Assembly (NCBI GenBank): GCA_937863045.1
Contig: CALMBU010000098.1
Location: 1 to 53,056, forward strand
DNA from: an uncultured Polynucleobacter sp.
GTDB taxonomy: Bacteria; Pseudomonadota; Gammaproteobacteria; Burkholderiales; Burkholderiaceae
DNA length: 53,056 nt
Direction of reading: 5' to 3'
Notes under the pieces: model-generated
The model's input: the letters and a program-made list of their open reading frames with translations, nothing else
Told to the model about the DNA's origin: nothing
Databases searched by the model: none
Translations under genes and position numbers: made by a program
Shown here: positions 17,653-27,906 of the stretch, one piece after another
How positions within the stretch are numbered: position 1 is the stretch's first letter
How the letters are laid out: every line of letters starts with the position of its first letter

Positions 17653-20514
17653 TTAGGATGGTAAACGACTTAATTGACTGTTCAGTTTTTCTAATAAAGA
17701 CTCAAAATCAGCCAAACGCTGTTTCTCTTGAATCACCACTGCTTCAGGGGCTCTTGCCACAAAGCTTTCATTGTTTAACTTTGAATTGGCTTTATTGATT
17801 TCTGTGCTGATACGCTCAATTTCTTTACTTAAACGAGCTTTTTCAGCTGCCGCATCAATTTCAACCTTGAGCAAAATTTTGGTGTTGCCCACAATCGCCA
17901 CTGGCGCACCTGCACCATCTTTTTCAAGGCTGGCATCATCTTCATAAATCTTTACTTCTGATAACTTAGCCAATGCCTGAATATACGGCGCTGCAACTTT
18001 TAAGAACTCAGAGTCACCCTTGATATACAAAGGTACGCGCAGTGCTGGGGAGATTTGCATTTCACCTCTGAGGTTGCGGCAAGCGTCTACCAAAGCTTTC
18101 ACTTCGACCACCCAAGCTTCACTCTTTGCACATATTTTTTCTGGCTGAGCGATTGGGTAAGCTTGCAATGCAATCGTTTGCTTTTCTTGTTTCTCAAGAT
18201 CCTTGCCTGACATTGGACCAACGATTTGCCATAACTCTTCTGTGATGAATGGGATCACTGGATGAGCTAAGCGCAAGATGGTCTCAAGTACGCGCAAAAG
18301 AGTTCTGCGGGTGGCACGTTGTTGTGCTGGTGTGCCGTTTTGTAATTGAACTTTGGCAAGCTCCAAATACCAATCGCAATACTCATCCCAAACAAACTGA
18401 TAGATAGAGGTTGAGATATTGTCAAAACGATAATCTTGGAAACCCTTGGCAATATCTGCTTCAGTTCTTTGCAACAAAGAAACAATCCACTTATCTGCCG
18501 GTGAAAAGTTCAAGTAACCATCGGGACCGCATTCACCAACGCACGGCGCAATGCCATTGTCTTCAGGCGTACCGGGGCAGTTCATCAAAACAAAGCGAGT
18601 GGCATTCCACAGTTTGTTACAGAAATTTCGATAGCCCTCACAACGCTTTTGATCAAAGTTGATATTTCTACCAAGTGTTGCCATCGATGCAAACGTAAAT
18701 CTCAAGGCATCTGTGCCAAAGGCAGGGATACCATCTGGGAATTCTTTTTTGGTTTTCTTGGTGATGCTCTCAGCTTGCTTAGGATTCATCAAGCCAGTCG
18801 TGCGCTTGGCAAGCAAGGTGTCTAAATCAATACCATCAATCAAATCGATAGGATCCAGAGTATTGCCTTTGGACTTACTCATCTTTTGACCTTCGGCGTC
18901 GCGCACCAAACCGTGAACGTACACAGTTTCAAATGGGATCTTGCCAGTGAAGTGACAAGTCATCATGACCATGCGAGCCACCCAGAAGAAAATGATGTCA
19001 AAACCTGTCACCAAGGCTGAGGATGGTAGGAAGTGAGCCAGTTCTGGCGTTTTATTTGGCCAGCCCAATGATGAGAATGGCACCAATGCTGAACTGAACC
19101 AAGTATCTAAAACATCTTCATCGCGGCGCAAAGAACCTGTATAGCCATTGGCTTTTGCTTTTGCGGTGGCCTCTGCTTCTGTGCGCGCCACAACGATCTT
19201 GCCGTCTTCTTGATACCAAGCTGGGATTTGATGGCCCCACCACAGTTGACGCGAGATACACCAATCCTGAATACCTTCTAACCATTGGTTGTAGGTGGTG
19301 GTCCAGTTCTCTGGAACAAACTTCACGTCGCCACATTTCACTGCATCAAGCGCTGCCTCAGCGATTGATTTGCCTGGGCGATACATGTTGTGCTCACTTG
19401 GCTTAGACATCGCCACAAACCACTGATCGGTGAGCATTGGTTCAATCACAGATTTGGTGCGGTCACCACGTGGCACCATCAAGGTGTGCGGTTGAACTTT
19501 CTCTAATAAACCCAAACCTTCAAGATCAGCAACGATCAACTTGCGAGCTTCAAAGCGATCAAGACCCTGATATTTCTTTGGTGCCTGCTCATTGATCTTG
19601 GCATCCAAGGTCAAAATATTGATCATCTCTAATTGATGACGCAGTCCAACAGCGTAGTCATTGAAGTCGTGAGCTGGCGTTACTTTGACAACCCCAGTAC
19701 CAAATTCTTTGTCCACATAATCATCAGCGATGATCGGGATCTGTCTGTCGGAGAGAGGAAGATTGACTGTTTGACCAATCAAATGCTTGTAGCGTTCATC
19801 CTCTGGGTGAATCATCACCGCCACGTCACCCAGCATCGTTTCAGGACGGGTGGTGGCGACTGTGAGATGTCCTTGACCATTAGATAGTGGATAGCGAATG
19901 TGCCACATCGAACCTTGTTCTTCTTCGCTTTCAACTTCTAAGTCAGAAACAGCTGTGCCCAAAATAGGGTCCCAGTTCACCAAACGTTTACCGCGATAGA
20001 TCAAACCTTGTTCGTACAAACTGACAAACACCTCAACCACCGCTTGAGACATTTTGTCGTCCATCGTGAAGTATTCTCGGCTCCAATCAATCGATGCTCC
20101 CAGGCGTCTAATTTGATTGGTGATGGTCGATCCAGATTGCTCTTTCCAGGCCCATACCTTTTCTAAGAATTTTTCACGACCCAAGTCATGTCTTGAAACT
20201 TTTTGAGCGTCTAGCTGCCTTTCCACCACAATTTGTGTCGCAATGCCTGCATGGTCCGTGCCAGGCACCCAAAGTGTATTTTTGCCCTGCATGCGCGCAT
20301 GTCTTGCCAAGCCATCCATGATGGTTTGATTGAAGGCATGACCCATGTGAAGGGTGCCCGTGACGTTCGGTGGTGGCAATTGGATGCAAAAACTATCCTT
20401 TTTGTCATCCAGCGTAGCGGTGGCAATACCCCTTTTTTCCCACTCAGGACCCCATTGGGCCTCGATTTGGGAGGGTTCGAAAGATTTAGCGAGGTCAGAA
20501 AGATTTTTAGACAT
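17653..20514 (-). CDS. valS: Valyl-tRNA synthetase
   Basis: Charges tRNA-Val and edits Thr; class I, 953 residues, normal full length. Motifs: [15 protein letters not shown] (HIGH as HMGH, 56-59), the editing domain with [19 protein letters not shown], the KMSKS loop [14 protein letters not shown], and an anticodon-binding domain followed by a C-terminal coiled-coil arm of about 65 residues ([19 protein letters not shown] and on). The ATG is at 20514, divergent from uvrD. A TATAAT on the minus strand ends 8 nt before it and there is no Shine-Dalgarno sequence, suggesting a leaderless mRNA. galU follows after one base. Confidence 0.98.
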   Translation of the reverse strand: MSKNLSDLAKSFEPSQIEAQWGPEWEKRGIATATLDDKKDSFCIQLPPPNVTGTLHMGHAFNQTIMDGLARHARMQGKNTLWVPGTDHAGIATQIVVERQLDAQKVSRHDLGREKFLEKVWAWKEQSGSTITNQIRRLGASIDWSREYFTMDDKMSQAVVEVFVSLYEQGLIYRGKRLVNWDPILGTAVSDLEVESEEEQGSMWHIRYPLSNGQGHLTVATTRPETMLGDVAVMIHPEDERYKHLIGQTVNLPLSDRQIPIIADDYVDKEFGTGVVKVTPAHDFNDYAVGLRHQLEMINILTLDAKINEQAPKKYQGLDRFEARKLIVADLEGLGLLEKVQPHTLMVPRGDRTKSVIEPMLTDQWFVAMSKPSEHNMYRPGKSIAEAALDAVKCGDVKFVPENWTTTYNQWLEGIQDWCISRQLWWGHQIPAWYQEDGKIVVARTEAEATAKAKANGYTGSLRRDEDVLDTWFSSALVPFSSLGWPNKTPELAHFLPSSALVTGFDIIFFWVARMVMMTCHFTGKIPFETVYVHGLVRDAEGQKMSKSKGNTLDPIDLIDGIDLDTLLAKRTTGLMNPKQAESITKKTKKEFPDGIPAFGTDALRFTFASMATLGRNINFDQKRCEGYRNFCNKLWNATRFVLMNCPGTPEDNGIAPCVGECGPDGYLNFSPADKWIVSLLQRTEADIAKGFQDYRFDNISTSIYQFVWDEYCDWYLELAKVQLQNGTPAQQRATRRTLLRVLETILRLAHPVIPFITEELWQIVGPMSGKDLEKQEKQTIALQAYPIAQPEKICAKSEAWVVEVKALVDACRNLRGEMQISPALRVPLYIKGDSEFLKVAAPYIQALAKLSEVKIYEDDASLEKDGAGAPVAIVGNTKILLKVEIDAAAEKARLSKEIERISTEINKANSKLNNESFVARAPEAVVIQEKQRLADFESLLEKLNSQLSRLPS

Positions 20515-20522
20515 AAGCCCGA

Positions 20523-20530
20523 ATTATAAT
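20523..20530. promoter_or_regulatory. Symmetric -10 shared by valS and uvrD
   Basis: The octamer ATTATAAT contains TATAAT on the plus strand (20525-20530) and on the minus strand (20523-20528). The plus hexamer precedes the uvrD GTG by 24 nt, leaving room for its ribosome-binding site; the minus hexamer ends 8 nt before the valS ATG. No good -35 is found for either. Bidirectional promoters with a symmetric -10 are known in bacteria. Confidence 0.45.
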
Positions 20531-20554
20531 TTTTTGTTGAACGTAAAGGCGAAT

Positions 20555-22858
20555 GTGACGAATATTCTTAATAATTTAAATCCAGAACAGCTTGAAGCTG
20601 TGACATTGCCCCCAGTTAATGAGGCAGGCAACAGTCAATCAGCCATGATTTTAGCTGGTGCTGGCAGCGGTAAAACCAAGGTGTTGACGACCAGAATCGC
20701 TTGGTTGATTCAGACGGGTCAAGCATCACCGGTAGGCGTCTTAGCTGTGACTTTCACGAATAAGGCCGCCAAAGAGATGTTGACGCGCCTTTCTGCCATG
20801 ATGCCCATCAACACAAGGGGTATGTGGGTCGGTACCTTCCACGGTCTTTGTAATCGTTTATTGAGAGCCCATCACAAAGATGCGGCTCTGCCATCCACTT
20901 TCCAGATTTTGGACACCCAAGATCAACTGTCTGCGATCAAGCGACTCTTGAAGTCGCTCAAAATTGATGATGAAAAGTATCCACCCAAGCAACTTCAGTA
21001 CTTTATTGCTCATGCCAAAGAAAAAGGCATGCGCGCCAAAGATATGGATCGAGGAGATTCTTTTCAAAACACCATGGTTGAGCTCTACCAGGCATATGAA
21101 GAGCAATGCCAGCGTGAAGGCGTGGTTGATTTTGCTGAATTACTCCTCCGTAGTTATGAGCTTCTAAAACATCACCAAGCGATTCGTGAACATTATCAAG
21201 AGCGTTTCCGTCATATTTTGGTGGACGAATTTCAAGATACCAATGCCTTGCAATACGCATGGCTAAAGTTGCTATCTGGGCATGGCACAGCAAATCCATG
21301 TTCTGTATTCGCTGTGGGTGATGACGATCAAAGTATTTATGCCTTCAGAGGCGCCGATGTTGAGAACATGAAATTGTTTGAGCGCCACTTCAAGCCATAT
21401 TTGGTTAAGCTTGAGCAGAACTATCGTTCGTACGGACACATCCTGGATGCTGCCAATCATTTGATTGCCAACAACACAGAGCGTTTGGGTAAAAACCTCA
21501 GAACAGATGCTGGTCATGGTGAACCCGTGAGAGTCTATGAGGCTGCCACCGATGGAACTGAAGCTGCATGGATGGTCGATGAAATCAAAAGCTTGATCAA
21601 TACGGGCAGCATGCGCACGGAGATTGCCATTTTGTATCGCAGCAATGCGCAGTCACGCATCATCGAGCACGGATTATTTTCTGCGGGTATTCCGTATCGT
21701 GTTTATGGTGGATTGCGATTCTTTGAGCGAGCTGAGATCAAGCACGCTTTAGCTTATCTTCGTTTATTAGAAAACCCCAATGACGATACTTCCTTTGCGC
21801 GGGTGGTGAACTTCCCTACTCGAGGCATTGGAGCGAAAAGCATTGAAACTTTGCAAGACAGTGCCAAATTAAATAATTGTTCTTTCTATGCAGCAGCCCC
21901 TTACTTAGAGGGTAAAGCCGGAACATCAATTTCAGGATTTGTGCGCCTGATTGATCACATGCGCGATGCCACGCGTCACAACACCTTGCCTGAGACAGTT
22001 GATTATGTGATTCAGCACAGTGGTTTGATTCAGCATTATTTGACAGAGCGTGAAGGCCAAGACCGGGTAGAGAACTTACAAGAATTGGTGAATGCCGCTA
22101 CAGCATTCATTGCTGAAGAGGGCTTTGCTCAAGACACGGTGGCAGGCACTGATCAAACTGAAGCGATCACTGAGATGTCACCTTTGGCTGGTTTCTTGGC
22201 GCACGCCTCGCTTGAAGCTGGAGATAACCAAGCGCAGGCTGGTCAGGATGCTGTGCAATTGATGACAGTGCATGCCGCTAAAGGTCTTGAGTTCACCAAT
22301 GTGTTCATCACTGGTTTAGAAGAGGGCTTGTTCCCTCATGAGAACAGCATCAATGAAGATGACGGCTTAGAAGAAGAGCGTCGCTTGATGTACGTGGCCA
22401 TCACAAGGGCCAAAGAAAGATTGTTTTTATCTCATACCCAATCAAGATTGCTGCACGGTCAAGTGAGATATAACTTGCCATCAAGATTCTTGGATGAGTT
22501 ACCAGCAGAATCTTTGAAGCATTTAACACCTAAGAACAAAGATGCGCGCTGGGGCAGTGGCACAACCACCACCAGAATGCCCTCATGGTCTGAAGGCAGT
22601 GATTGGGGCGGTCCTGCAGCAACGATTCCGAATTTCTCTAGAAACAGTGCTATCACGGTGCCCATCAGTAGCTTGCCGCAAAAAGACAATGGGCATGGCT
22701 TCAGAGTTGGGCAAAGTGTGTTTCACACAAAATTTGGTGAAGGAAGAATTTTGGCCATTGAAGGTCAAGCTGATCAAGCCAAGGCCAACGTGAACTTCAA
22801 TCGTCATGGGCCTAAATGGTTGCAACTGGCGATTGCTAAATTAACCGCCATTGATTAA
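20555..22858 (+). CDS. uvrD: UvrD/PcrA-type superfamily 1 DNA helicase
   Basis: ATP-dependent 3'-5' helicase of repair and replication. Starting at the GTG at 20555 the product has 767 residues. Motifs: I ILAGAGSGKTKVLTTR (32-47), Ia TFTNKAAKEM, II ILVDEFQDTN, III GDDDQSIYAFRGA, IV QNYRSYG, V MTVHAAKGLEFTNVF, VI RRLMYVAITRAK. The C terminus (FRVGQSVFHTKFGEGRI) is the small Tudor-like domain typical of UvrD/PcrA and absent from Rep. The frame is open upstream into valS, but GTG with AAAGGCGA in front gives the usual start (TNILNNLNPEQLEAV). The gene abuts the convergent BPSS1780 gene with no spacer. Confidence 0.92.
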   Translation: MTNILNNLNPEQLEAVTLPPVNEAGNSQSAMILAGAGSGKTKVLTTRIAWLIQTGQASPVGVLAVTFTNKAAKEMLTRLSAMMPINTRGMWVGTFHGLCNRLLRAHHKDAALPSTFQILDTQDQLSAIKRLLKSLKIDDEKYPPKQLQYFIAHAKEKGMRAKDMDRGDSFQNTMVELYQAYEEQCQREGVVDFAELLLRSYELLKHHQAIREHYQERFRHILVDEFQDTNALQYAWLKLLSGHGTANPCSVFAVGDDDQSIYAFRGADVENMKLFERHFKPYLVKLEQNYRSYGHILDAANHLIANNTERLGKNLRTDAGHGEPVRVYEAATDGTEAAWMVDEIKSLINTGSMRTEIAILYRSNAQSRIIEHGLFSAGIPYRVYGGLRFFERAEIKHALAYLRLLENPNDDTSFARVVNFPTRGIGAKSIETLQDSAKLNNCSFYAAAPYLEGKAGTSISGFVRLIDHMRDATRHNTLPETVDYVIQHSGLIQHYLTEREGQDRVENLQELVNAATAFIAEEGFAQDTVAGTDQTEAITEMSPLAGFLAHASLEAGDNQAQAGQDAVQLMTVHAAKGLEFTNVFITGLEEGLFPHENSINEDDGLEEERRLMYVAITRAKERLFLSHTQSRLLHGQVRYNLPSRFLDELPAESLKHLTPKNKDARWGSGTTTTRMPSWSEGSDWGGPAATIPNFSRNSAITVPISSLPQKDNGHGFRVGQSVFHTKFGEGRILAIEGQADQAKANVNFNRHGPKWLQLAIAKLTAID

Positions 22859-23623
22859 TCATTCTTTATTGAAGCAAGCCTTCCAGGTGGCAAAGAATGA
22901 ACAGTACATCACTGTCAGAGCTGCCATTGAATAAGGTGGGATGATGAAAGGAATGGCGGTTCTGAGACCAATGCTATCAAGCAATGCTTCCAAGAAAAAT
23001 GGCACAGCAACAATCAGAACTGCCCAAATCATCAAATAGAAAATAAACGCAGCTTTATTGGTCCAGCAAGCAATCCAACTTGAGAAAAGCGCTTGAGCCA
23101 CTGACATTTTTTCCCAGGCGACCAAGACTGGCGCGAACCACATCACCATCGCCACTGGTAAGTAAAGAAGAAGTCCAATGGTCAATCCAGTGTACAAACC
23201 TTGAACGTCTCTGATGGTCGGTTCTTTCTGTTGTGTTAACAGAGTGACCAATTGTTTGAAGTCAATGAAAGCGCTGGCGATCAAACTCAAAATTAAAATA
23301 GCGAAGGCATAAACTGTGCCCAAAACCAACAAATTCTTTTTGGTGATTGAATCGGTTCCTCTGAAGCCTGCAAGGTAAACAGTGGGCATCACCCGCTCTC
23401 CGCGAATAACCATTTGACAAGCTGTCATGAAGCCCACAGTGAGAGCTGGAGTTAAAAGCAAAACCGCAAAAACTCCGAACACGGGGATGAGGATCGCAAA
23501 TTGCGCAATGAAGACATAAAGAAACACCAGCATTAAAAATGCCAATGGATTTTTCTTAAAAAGCCAAAAGCCTTGTCTTACCCATACGTAACCGTCGCCG
23601 GAAGGTGCTTTATTTAGTTGCAT
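22859..23623 (-). CDS. BPSS1780 family membrane protein
   Basis: A 254-residue integral membrane protein of the BPSS1780 family of betaproteobacteria, of unknown function. It starts with a short polar segment (WVRQGFWLFKKNPLAF) and has about five to six hydrophobic helices, around residues 30-65, 95-115, 140-165, 185-215 and 222-240. Its start overlaps the thrB end by 14 bp, so it is translated from the thrB mRNA. Its stop abuts the uvrD stop on the other strand. Confidence 0.8.
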   Translation of the reverse strand: MQLNKAPSGDGYVWVRQGFWLFKKNPLAFLMLVFLYVFIAQFAILIPVFGVFAVLLLTPALTVGFMTACQMVIRGERVMPTVYLAGFRGTDSITKKNLLVLGTVYAFAILILSLIASAFIDFKQLVTLLTQQKEPTIRDVQGLYTGLTIGLLLYLPVAMVMWFAPVLVAWEKMSVAQALFSSWIACWTNKAAFIFYLMIWAVLIVAVPFFLEALLDSIGLRTAIPFIIPPYSMAALTVMYCSFFATWKACFNKE

Positions 23624-24617
23624 ATTTACCAGAGTGATGTGGAATGTTAGAGATTAACTCACGACGTGAAATCAGAATTCTCTCAAAATGAGTAGGGTCA
23701 TGCGGGGTCAGCATTTTTGCCTCTCGAGGTAGATGATAGTCCCAGAGGCGAGACACCCAGAAGCGCAAAGCGGCTGCACGCAACATCATGTTCCAAGAAT
23801 TAATTTCAGCCGTTTCAAAAGGTCTAATGGCTTGATACATTTCAATCATGCCTGTGTATCTAGCTTGATCAATCTCACCAGTGGCCAAATCGATGCACCA
23901 GTCATTGATGGTGACTGCTAAATCAAATAACCATTTATCGTTACCAGCAAAGTAAAAATCAAAAAACCCACCGAGTTCATCTTCACCAGATGAGTTATCA
24001 AACAAGACATTGTCTCTGAACAAGTCGCAATGGCTTGGTCCTGAAGGCAAGGATTTGTATTCGACACTATTGAAAAAATCTATTTGCGCTGCAAGCTCTG
24101 ACTGAATCAGTTGATCTTGGGCTTTATTCAGGTGGGGAATGACCAAGGGAACAGTATTTTTCCACCAATCGATGCTGCGCAGGTTTGCTTGTGAGGACTG
24201 GAAGTCAAGGCCTGCCAAATGCATTTTGGCTAAAGCATTGCCCACCAATTCGCAATGACGCACCGAAGGATTTAAAAATGATTTTCCAGAAAGCTTTGTA
24301 ACGATGGTTGCAGGCTTACCATTTAAGTCACCAACAATCTGATGAGCATTGTCTCTAATCGGGGCTGGAACCTTGACACCTTTTTTTGACAGATGTTCCA
24401 TCAACTCTAAATAGTAGGGTAATTGCTCTTTTGATAAGCGCTCGAACAAAGTCAAAACAAATTCTTCTTGAGTTCCGCCTGTTTGAGTGGTCAAGAAAAA
24501 ATTAGAATTCTCGATACCGGTGCTGATGCCTTTTATTTCTGAAGCGGTTCCGACTTGGTAGTTCTTTTGCAACCAAGCATTGACTTCATCGAGAGTGACT
24601 GATGTGAAAACCGCCAT
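23610..24617 (-). CDS. thrB: Homoserine kinase, ThrB2 (aminoglycoside-phosphotransferase fold)
   Basis: Phosphorylates homoserine in threonine synthesis. The 335-residue protein is of the APH/choline-kinase fold, not the GHMP-kinase fold of E. coli ThrB. It shows KGISTGIENSNFFLTT at the N terminus, the catalytic loop PSGPSHCDLFRDNVLFD and the metal-binding FFDFYFAGNDKWLFDLA, diagnostic of ThrB type II. It lies 5 bp downstream of the DUF2782 gene and overlaps the next membrane-protein gene. This arrangement next to polA is a known betaproteobacterial neighbourhood. Confidence 0.92.
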   Translation of the reverse strand: MAVFTSVTLDEVNAWLQKNYQVGTASEIKGISTGIENSNFFLTTQTGGTQEEFVLTLFERLSKEQLPYYLELMEHLSKKGVKVPAPIRDNAHQIVGDLNGKPATIVTKLSGKSFLNPSVRHCELVGNALAKMHLAGLDFQSSQANLRSIDWWKNTVPLVIPHLNKAQDQLIQSELAAQIDFFNSVEYKSLPSGPSHCDLFRDNVLFDNSSGEDELGGFFDFYFAGNDKWLFDLAVTINDWCIDLATGEIDQARYTGMIEMYQAIRPFETAEINSWNMMLRAAALRFWVSRLWDYHLPREAKMLTPHDPTHFERILISRRELISNIPHHSGKYATK

Positions 24618-24622
24618 GACTA

Positions 24623-25033
24623 TTAAAAGGGCATTCGAATGGTTGGTACACGATTGACGTTCTGATCTCTGATTTTGGGTGATGCCGCATCAGCAGGGGT
24701 GCTCATTTCGTAGCGAGTTCCCATGGGGCTTTCAACAACGATCTCAGTTGCTTTACCACCCTCTTTGTATTCTTTGATGGTGGTGCCATCTGCCTCTTGA
24801 TGCTGAAAAGTTGGCTTTTTTTCAGACAATTTGCCAGTTTCAGCATTATTTTTGACTTTTGGTGCAATCGGTTGCTGATTGATTCTTTGCAATTCCTCGG
24901 CACTCAAACCTTGCGCGCTCTGCGCCATAAGTCCTTGAGATACAAGGATTAAAGCCAGAGTTAGCCCACTTAAAACAAGCTTCAATGGCGTGTTTTTTGA
25001 GGGGTTCATTTGAGAAAAAGTCGGGGTCATCAT
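24623..25033 (-). CDS. DUF2782 family small exported protein
   Basis: A 136-residue protein with a hydrophobic segment at about residues 17-36 (LKLVLSGLTLALILVSQGLM) ending in AQS, a likely signal peptide or anchor. The C-terminal domain contains GTTIKEYKEGGKATEIVVES and a final RVPTIRMPF, matching DUF2782, which is often found beside polA and thrB in betaproteobacteria. Function unknown; it is probably periplasmic. Two adjacent ATGs (25033 and 25030) could start it. TACAAT on the minus strand ends 6 nt before the first, and no ribosome-binding site is seen. Confidence 0.78.
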   Translation of the reverse strand: MMTPTFSQMNPSKNTPLKLVLSGLTLALILVSQGLMAQSAQGLSAEELQRINQQPIAPKVKNNAETGKLSEKKPTFQHQEADGTTIKEYKEGGKATEIVVESPMGTRYEMSTPADAASPKIRDQNVNRVPTIRMPF

Positions 25034-25039
25034 TCATCA

Positions 25040-25049
25040 ATTGTACGAT
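25040..25049. promoter_or_regulatory. Overlapping -10 elements between the DUF2782 gene and polA
   Basis: ATTGTACGAT holds TACAAT on the minus strand (25040-25045) and TACGAT on the plus strand (25044-25049). Each ends exactly 6 nt before its start codon (ATG at 25033 minus, ATG at 25056 plus). Neither gene has a Shine-Dalgarno sequence and no -35 consensus is seen. The layout predicts two leaderless divergent mRNAs. Confidence 0.45.
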
Positions 25050-25055
25050 TGTGGG

Positions 25056-27848
25056 ATGTCTACACATCGCCTTTTGCTAGTTGACGGTTCTAGCTACCTC
25101 TACCGTGCCTTTCACGCCATGCCAGATTTGCGCAATGCGCAAGGTTTTCCAACTGGTGCGATTCAAGGCATGGTCAATATGATGAGGCGTGCAAGAACAG
25201 AATTAGACGCTGATCACATCGCTTGTGTGTTTGATGCCAAAGGCAAAACATTTCGCGATGAGATGTACCCAGAGTACAAAGCCAATCGTTCATCCATGCC
25301 AGAAGATTTGGCGATGCAGATTGAATCAATCCATCAAGTCGTGCGCGCCATGGGTTGGCCTGTGTTGGTTGTGCCTGGCATTGAAGCTGATGATGTGATC
25401 GGAACTTTGGCCAAACAGGCCAAGGCAGCCAATTGGAATGTTCTTATTTCAACGGGTGATAAAGATTTGGCTCAATTGGTGGAACCCGGTATTAGCTTGA
25501 TCAACACCATGACTGAAGAGCGTTTAGATACTGCTGGCGTATTGAATAAATTTGGTGTTCCACCTGAAAGAATTGTCGATTACCTCTCCATCATGGGCGA
25601 TAGTGTGGACAACGTTCCTGGCGTGCCTAAGGCGGGCCCTAAAACTGCCGTCAAATGGTTGACTGAATTTGGCACCTTGGATGAGTTGATGAAGCGATCT
25701 GCTGAGGTGAAGGGCGTTGTTGGTGAGAATTTACGTGCCAGCCTCGATTGGTTGCCTAAAGCCAGAGAATTGGTCACGGTCAAAATTGATTGTGATCTAA
25801 ATGAGCATTTAATTGGTTTGCATGAGCTGCATGCAAAGTCAGAAGATAAAGAAACTCTCAGAGAGTTATTCACACAGTTTGGATTTAAATCTTTGTTGAG
25901 AGATTTAGATCGCGGATCATCTGCTCCAGTAGGGCAAAAAGAAGCTGACGCAGGAACTTCAGAATCAGCAGCAAAAACAACTGAAGTAAAAGAATTGTCA
26001 GGCGGAGACCTGCTGGGCTTTGTGGCGGAACTCCCTACCGAAAAAATCGAGCGTCACTATTCATGTGTGACCACTGATGCTGAGCTCGAGGTTTGGTTAA
26101 AGAAAATCAATTCAGCAGCTTTGACGTGTGTTGATACAGAAACAACCGGTTTGGATGCTCTCAGGGTTGATCTCGTGGGTATTTCATTGGCTGTTTCACC
26201 TGGGGAGGCTTGCTACATCCCCTTGGCTCACAGCACCAATGAAGATCAATTGGATAAAAAATCAGTTCTTGAAAAACTCAAACCCTGGTTAGAGAGTGAT
26301 GAGCATGCCAAGCTTGGCCAAAACCTTAAATATGACATTCATATTTTTGATGGTTGTGGCATTAAGTTGAAAGGTATTCAGCACGACACACTCTTGCAAT
26401 CTTATGTTTTAGAGTCTCACAGAAGTCACGACATGGACAGTTTGGCCATGCGCCATTTGGGTGAAAAAACCATTGCCTATGAAGAGGTTTGCGGCAAAGG
26501 TGTGCATCAAATCACTTTTGATCAAGTGAATCTTGAAACTGCCACGCAATATGCCGCTGAAGATGCTGATATCACTCTAAGACTTCATCATGCGATGTAT
26601 CCAGCCATTGAAGCTGATGAAAAGTTACTGCACATTTATCGCAAGATTGAAATGCCGGCGATGCTGGCGCTTGCGGTGATGGAGCGCAATGGTATTTTGA
26701 TTGACAGCGCTAAGTTGGCTGCTCAAGGACAAATTGTTGGACAGCGTTTACTTGAATTAGAAAAACAAATTCATGAGCTGGCCGGTCAGCCTTTCAACAT
26801 TCAGTCACCCAAGCAAATCGCAGAAATACTATTTGGCAAACTTGAATTACCCGTTGTTAAAAAAACACCTTCTGGCGCACCATCTACTGATGAAGAGGTG
26901 TTGCAAAAGTTGGCGGAGAACTATCCTTTGCCAGCCAGAATCTTGGACTACAGAAGCTTGGCCAAGTTGCAATCAACTTATATTGAAAAATTGCCAAGAA
27001 TGGTCAACCCTAAGACTGGCAGGGTTCACACGAACTACTCTCAGGCGGTGGCTGTGACTGGGCGCTTGGCTTCGAGTGAGCCAAATTTACAAAATATTCC
27101 AGTCAGAACAGAAGAAGGCAGAAAGATTCGAGAAGCCTTTATTGCTAAACCTGGATCAGTCATGGTTTCAGCCGATTACTCTCAAATTGAATTGCGCATC
27201 ATGGCCCATATTGCCGAAGACGAAAGCTTGTTAAAAGCTTTTGCAGCAGGTGAAGATATTCATAAGGCCACAGCCGCTGAAATGTTTCATGTGGCGCTTG
27301 ATCAAGTTAGTTCAGAGCAAAGACGTTATGCCAAGGTGATTAATTTTGGCTTGATCTATGGCATGAGTGCTTTTGGCCTGGCCGGTAATTTGGGTATCGA
27401 ACGATCAGCTGCACAGCAGTACATCGATACCTATTTTGCAAGGTACCCAGGTGTGGCTGATTACATGGCCAGCACAAGAGTTCGGGCCAAGGAAACGGGC
27501 TATGTGGAAACTGTTTTTGGGCGTCGTTTGTGGTTGCCTGAGATCAGAAGTGCCAATGGCATGCGTCGCCAGGGTGCTGAAAGAGCGGCTATCAATGCCC
27601 CAATGCAAGGAACTGCTGCTGATTTGATTAAATTAGCAATGATTGCAGTTCAGGATTGGATAGAGGAAAATCACCTGGAAACATGTATGCTTTTGCAAGT
27701 CCATGATGAATTGGTGCTTGAGGTACCTGAGTCCGAGCTAGAGTTGGTGAAAGAAAACTTACCAAAGCTGATGACGGGCGTTGCATCATTGAAGGTGCCG
27801 CTGTTGGTTGAAGTTGGAGTTGGTTCAAATTGGGAAGAAGCCCATTGA
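25056..27848 (+). CDS. polA: DNA polymerase I
   Basis: Repair and Okazaki-fragment polymerase; 930 residues. The N-terminal 5'-3' exonuclease (about 1-290) shows LLLVDGSSYLYRAFHA and the Asp cluster VPGIEADDVIG, STGDKDLAQL and GDSVDNVPGVP. The 3'-5' proofreading domain looks active: VDTETTGLDAL, NLKYDIHIF and YAAEDADITLRL keep the acidic residues. The polymerase domain has SADYSQIELRIMAHIA, RRYAKVINFGLIYGMS and QVHDELVLEVPE. ATG at 25056 is preferred over an in-frame TTG at 25041 because MSTHRLLLVDG matches the family N terminus. Confidence 0.98.
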   Translation: MSTHRLLLVDGSSYLYRAFHAMPDLRNAQGFPTGAIQGMVNMMRRARTELDADHIACVFDAKGKTFRDEMYPEYKANRSSMPEDLAMQIESIHQVVRAMGWPVLVVPGIEADDVIGTLAKQAKAANWNVLISTGDKDLAQLVEPGISLINTMTEERLDTAGVLNKFGVPPERIVDYLSIMGDSVDNVPGVPKAGPKTAVKWLTEFGTLDELMKRSAEVKGVVGENLRASLDWLPKARELVTVKIDCDLNEHLIGLHELHAKSEDKETLRELFTQFGFKSLLRDLDRGSSAPVGQKEADAGTSESAAKTTEVKELSGGDLLGFVAELPTEKIERHYSCVTTDAELEVWLKKINSAALTCVDTETTGLDALRVDLVGISLAVSPGEACYIPLAHSTNEDQLDKKSVLEKLKPWLESDEHAKLGQNLKYDIHIFDGCGIKLKGIQHDTLLQSYVLESHRSHDMDSLAMRHLGEKTIAYEEVCGKGVHQITFDQVNLETATQYAAEDADITLRLHHAMYPAIEADEKLLHIYRKIEMPAMLALAVMERNGILIDSAKLAAQGQIVGQRLLELEKQIHELAGQPFNIQSPKQIAEILFGKLELPVVKKTPSGAPSTDEEVLQKLAENYPLPARILDYRSLAKLQSTYIEKLPRMVNPKTGRVHTNYSQAVAVTGRLASSEPNLQNIPVRTEEGRKIREAFIAKPGSVMVSADYSQIELRIMAHIAEDESLLKAFAAGEDIHKATAAEMFHVALDQVSSEQRRYAKVINFGLIYGMSAFGLAGNLGIERSAAQQYIDTYFARYPGVADYMASTRVRAKETGYVETVFGRRLWLPEIRSANGMRRQGAERAAINAPMQGTAADLIKLAMIAVQDWIEENHLETCMLLQVHDELVLEVPESELELVKENLPKLMTGVASLKVPLLVEVGVGSNWEEAH

Positions 27849-27860
27849 TTAAATAATGGC

Positions 27861-27892
27861 TTAAGAAAACAATCACTTAAGAAAACAATCAC
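27861..27892. repeat. Two-copy 16-bp tandem repeat upstream of the dienelactone hydrolase gene
   Basis: TTAAGAAAACAATCAC occurs twice head to tail (27861-27876 and 27877-27892) in the 58-bp gap after polA, immediately before the AAAGGAGA ribosome-binding site of the next gene. It looks like a recent slippage duplication in a leader. Confidence 0.95.
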
Positions 27893-27906
27893 TAAAGGAG
27901 AATGCT

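Noticed and set aside
20354-20554. N-terminal extension of uvrD into valS
   Set aside because: It overlaps the valS start on the other strand and lacks helicase similarity. The GTG at 20555 has a ribosome-binding site and gives the family N terminus.
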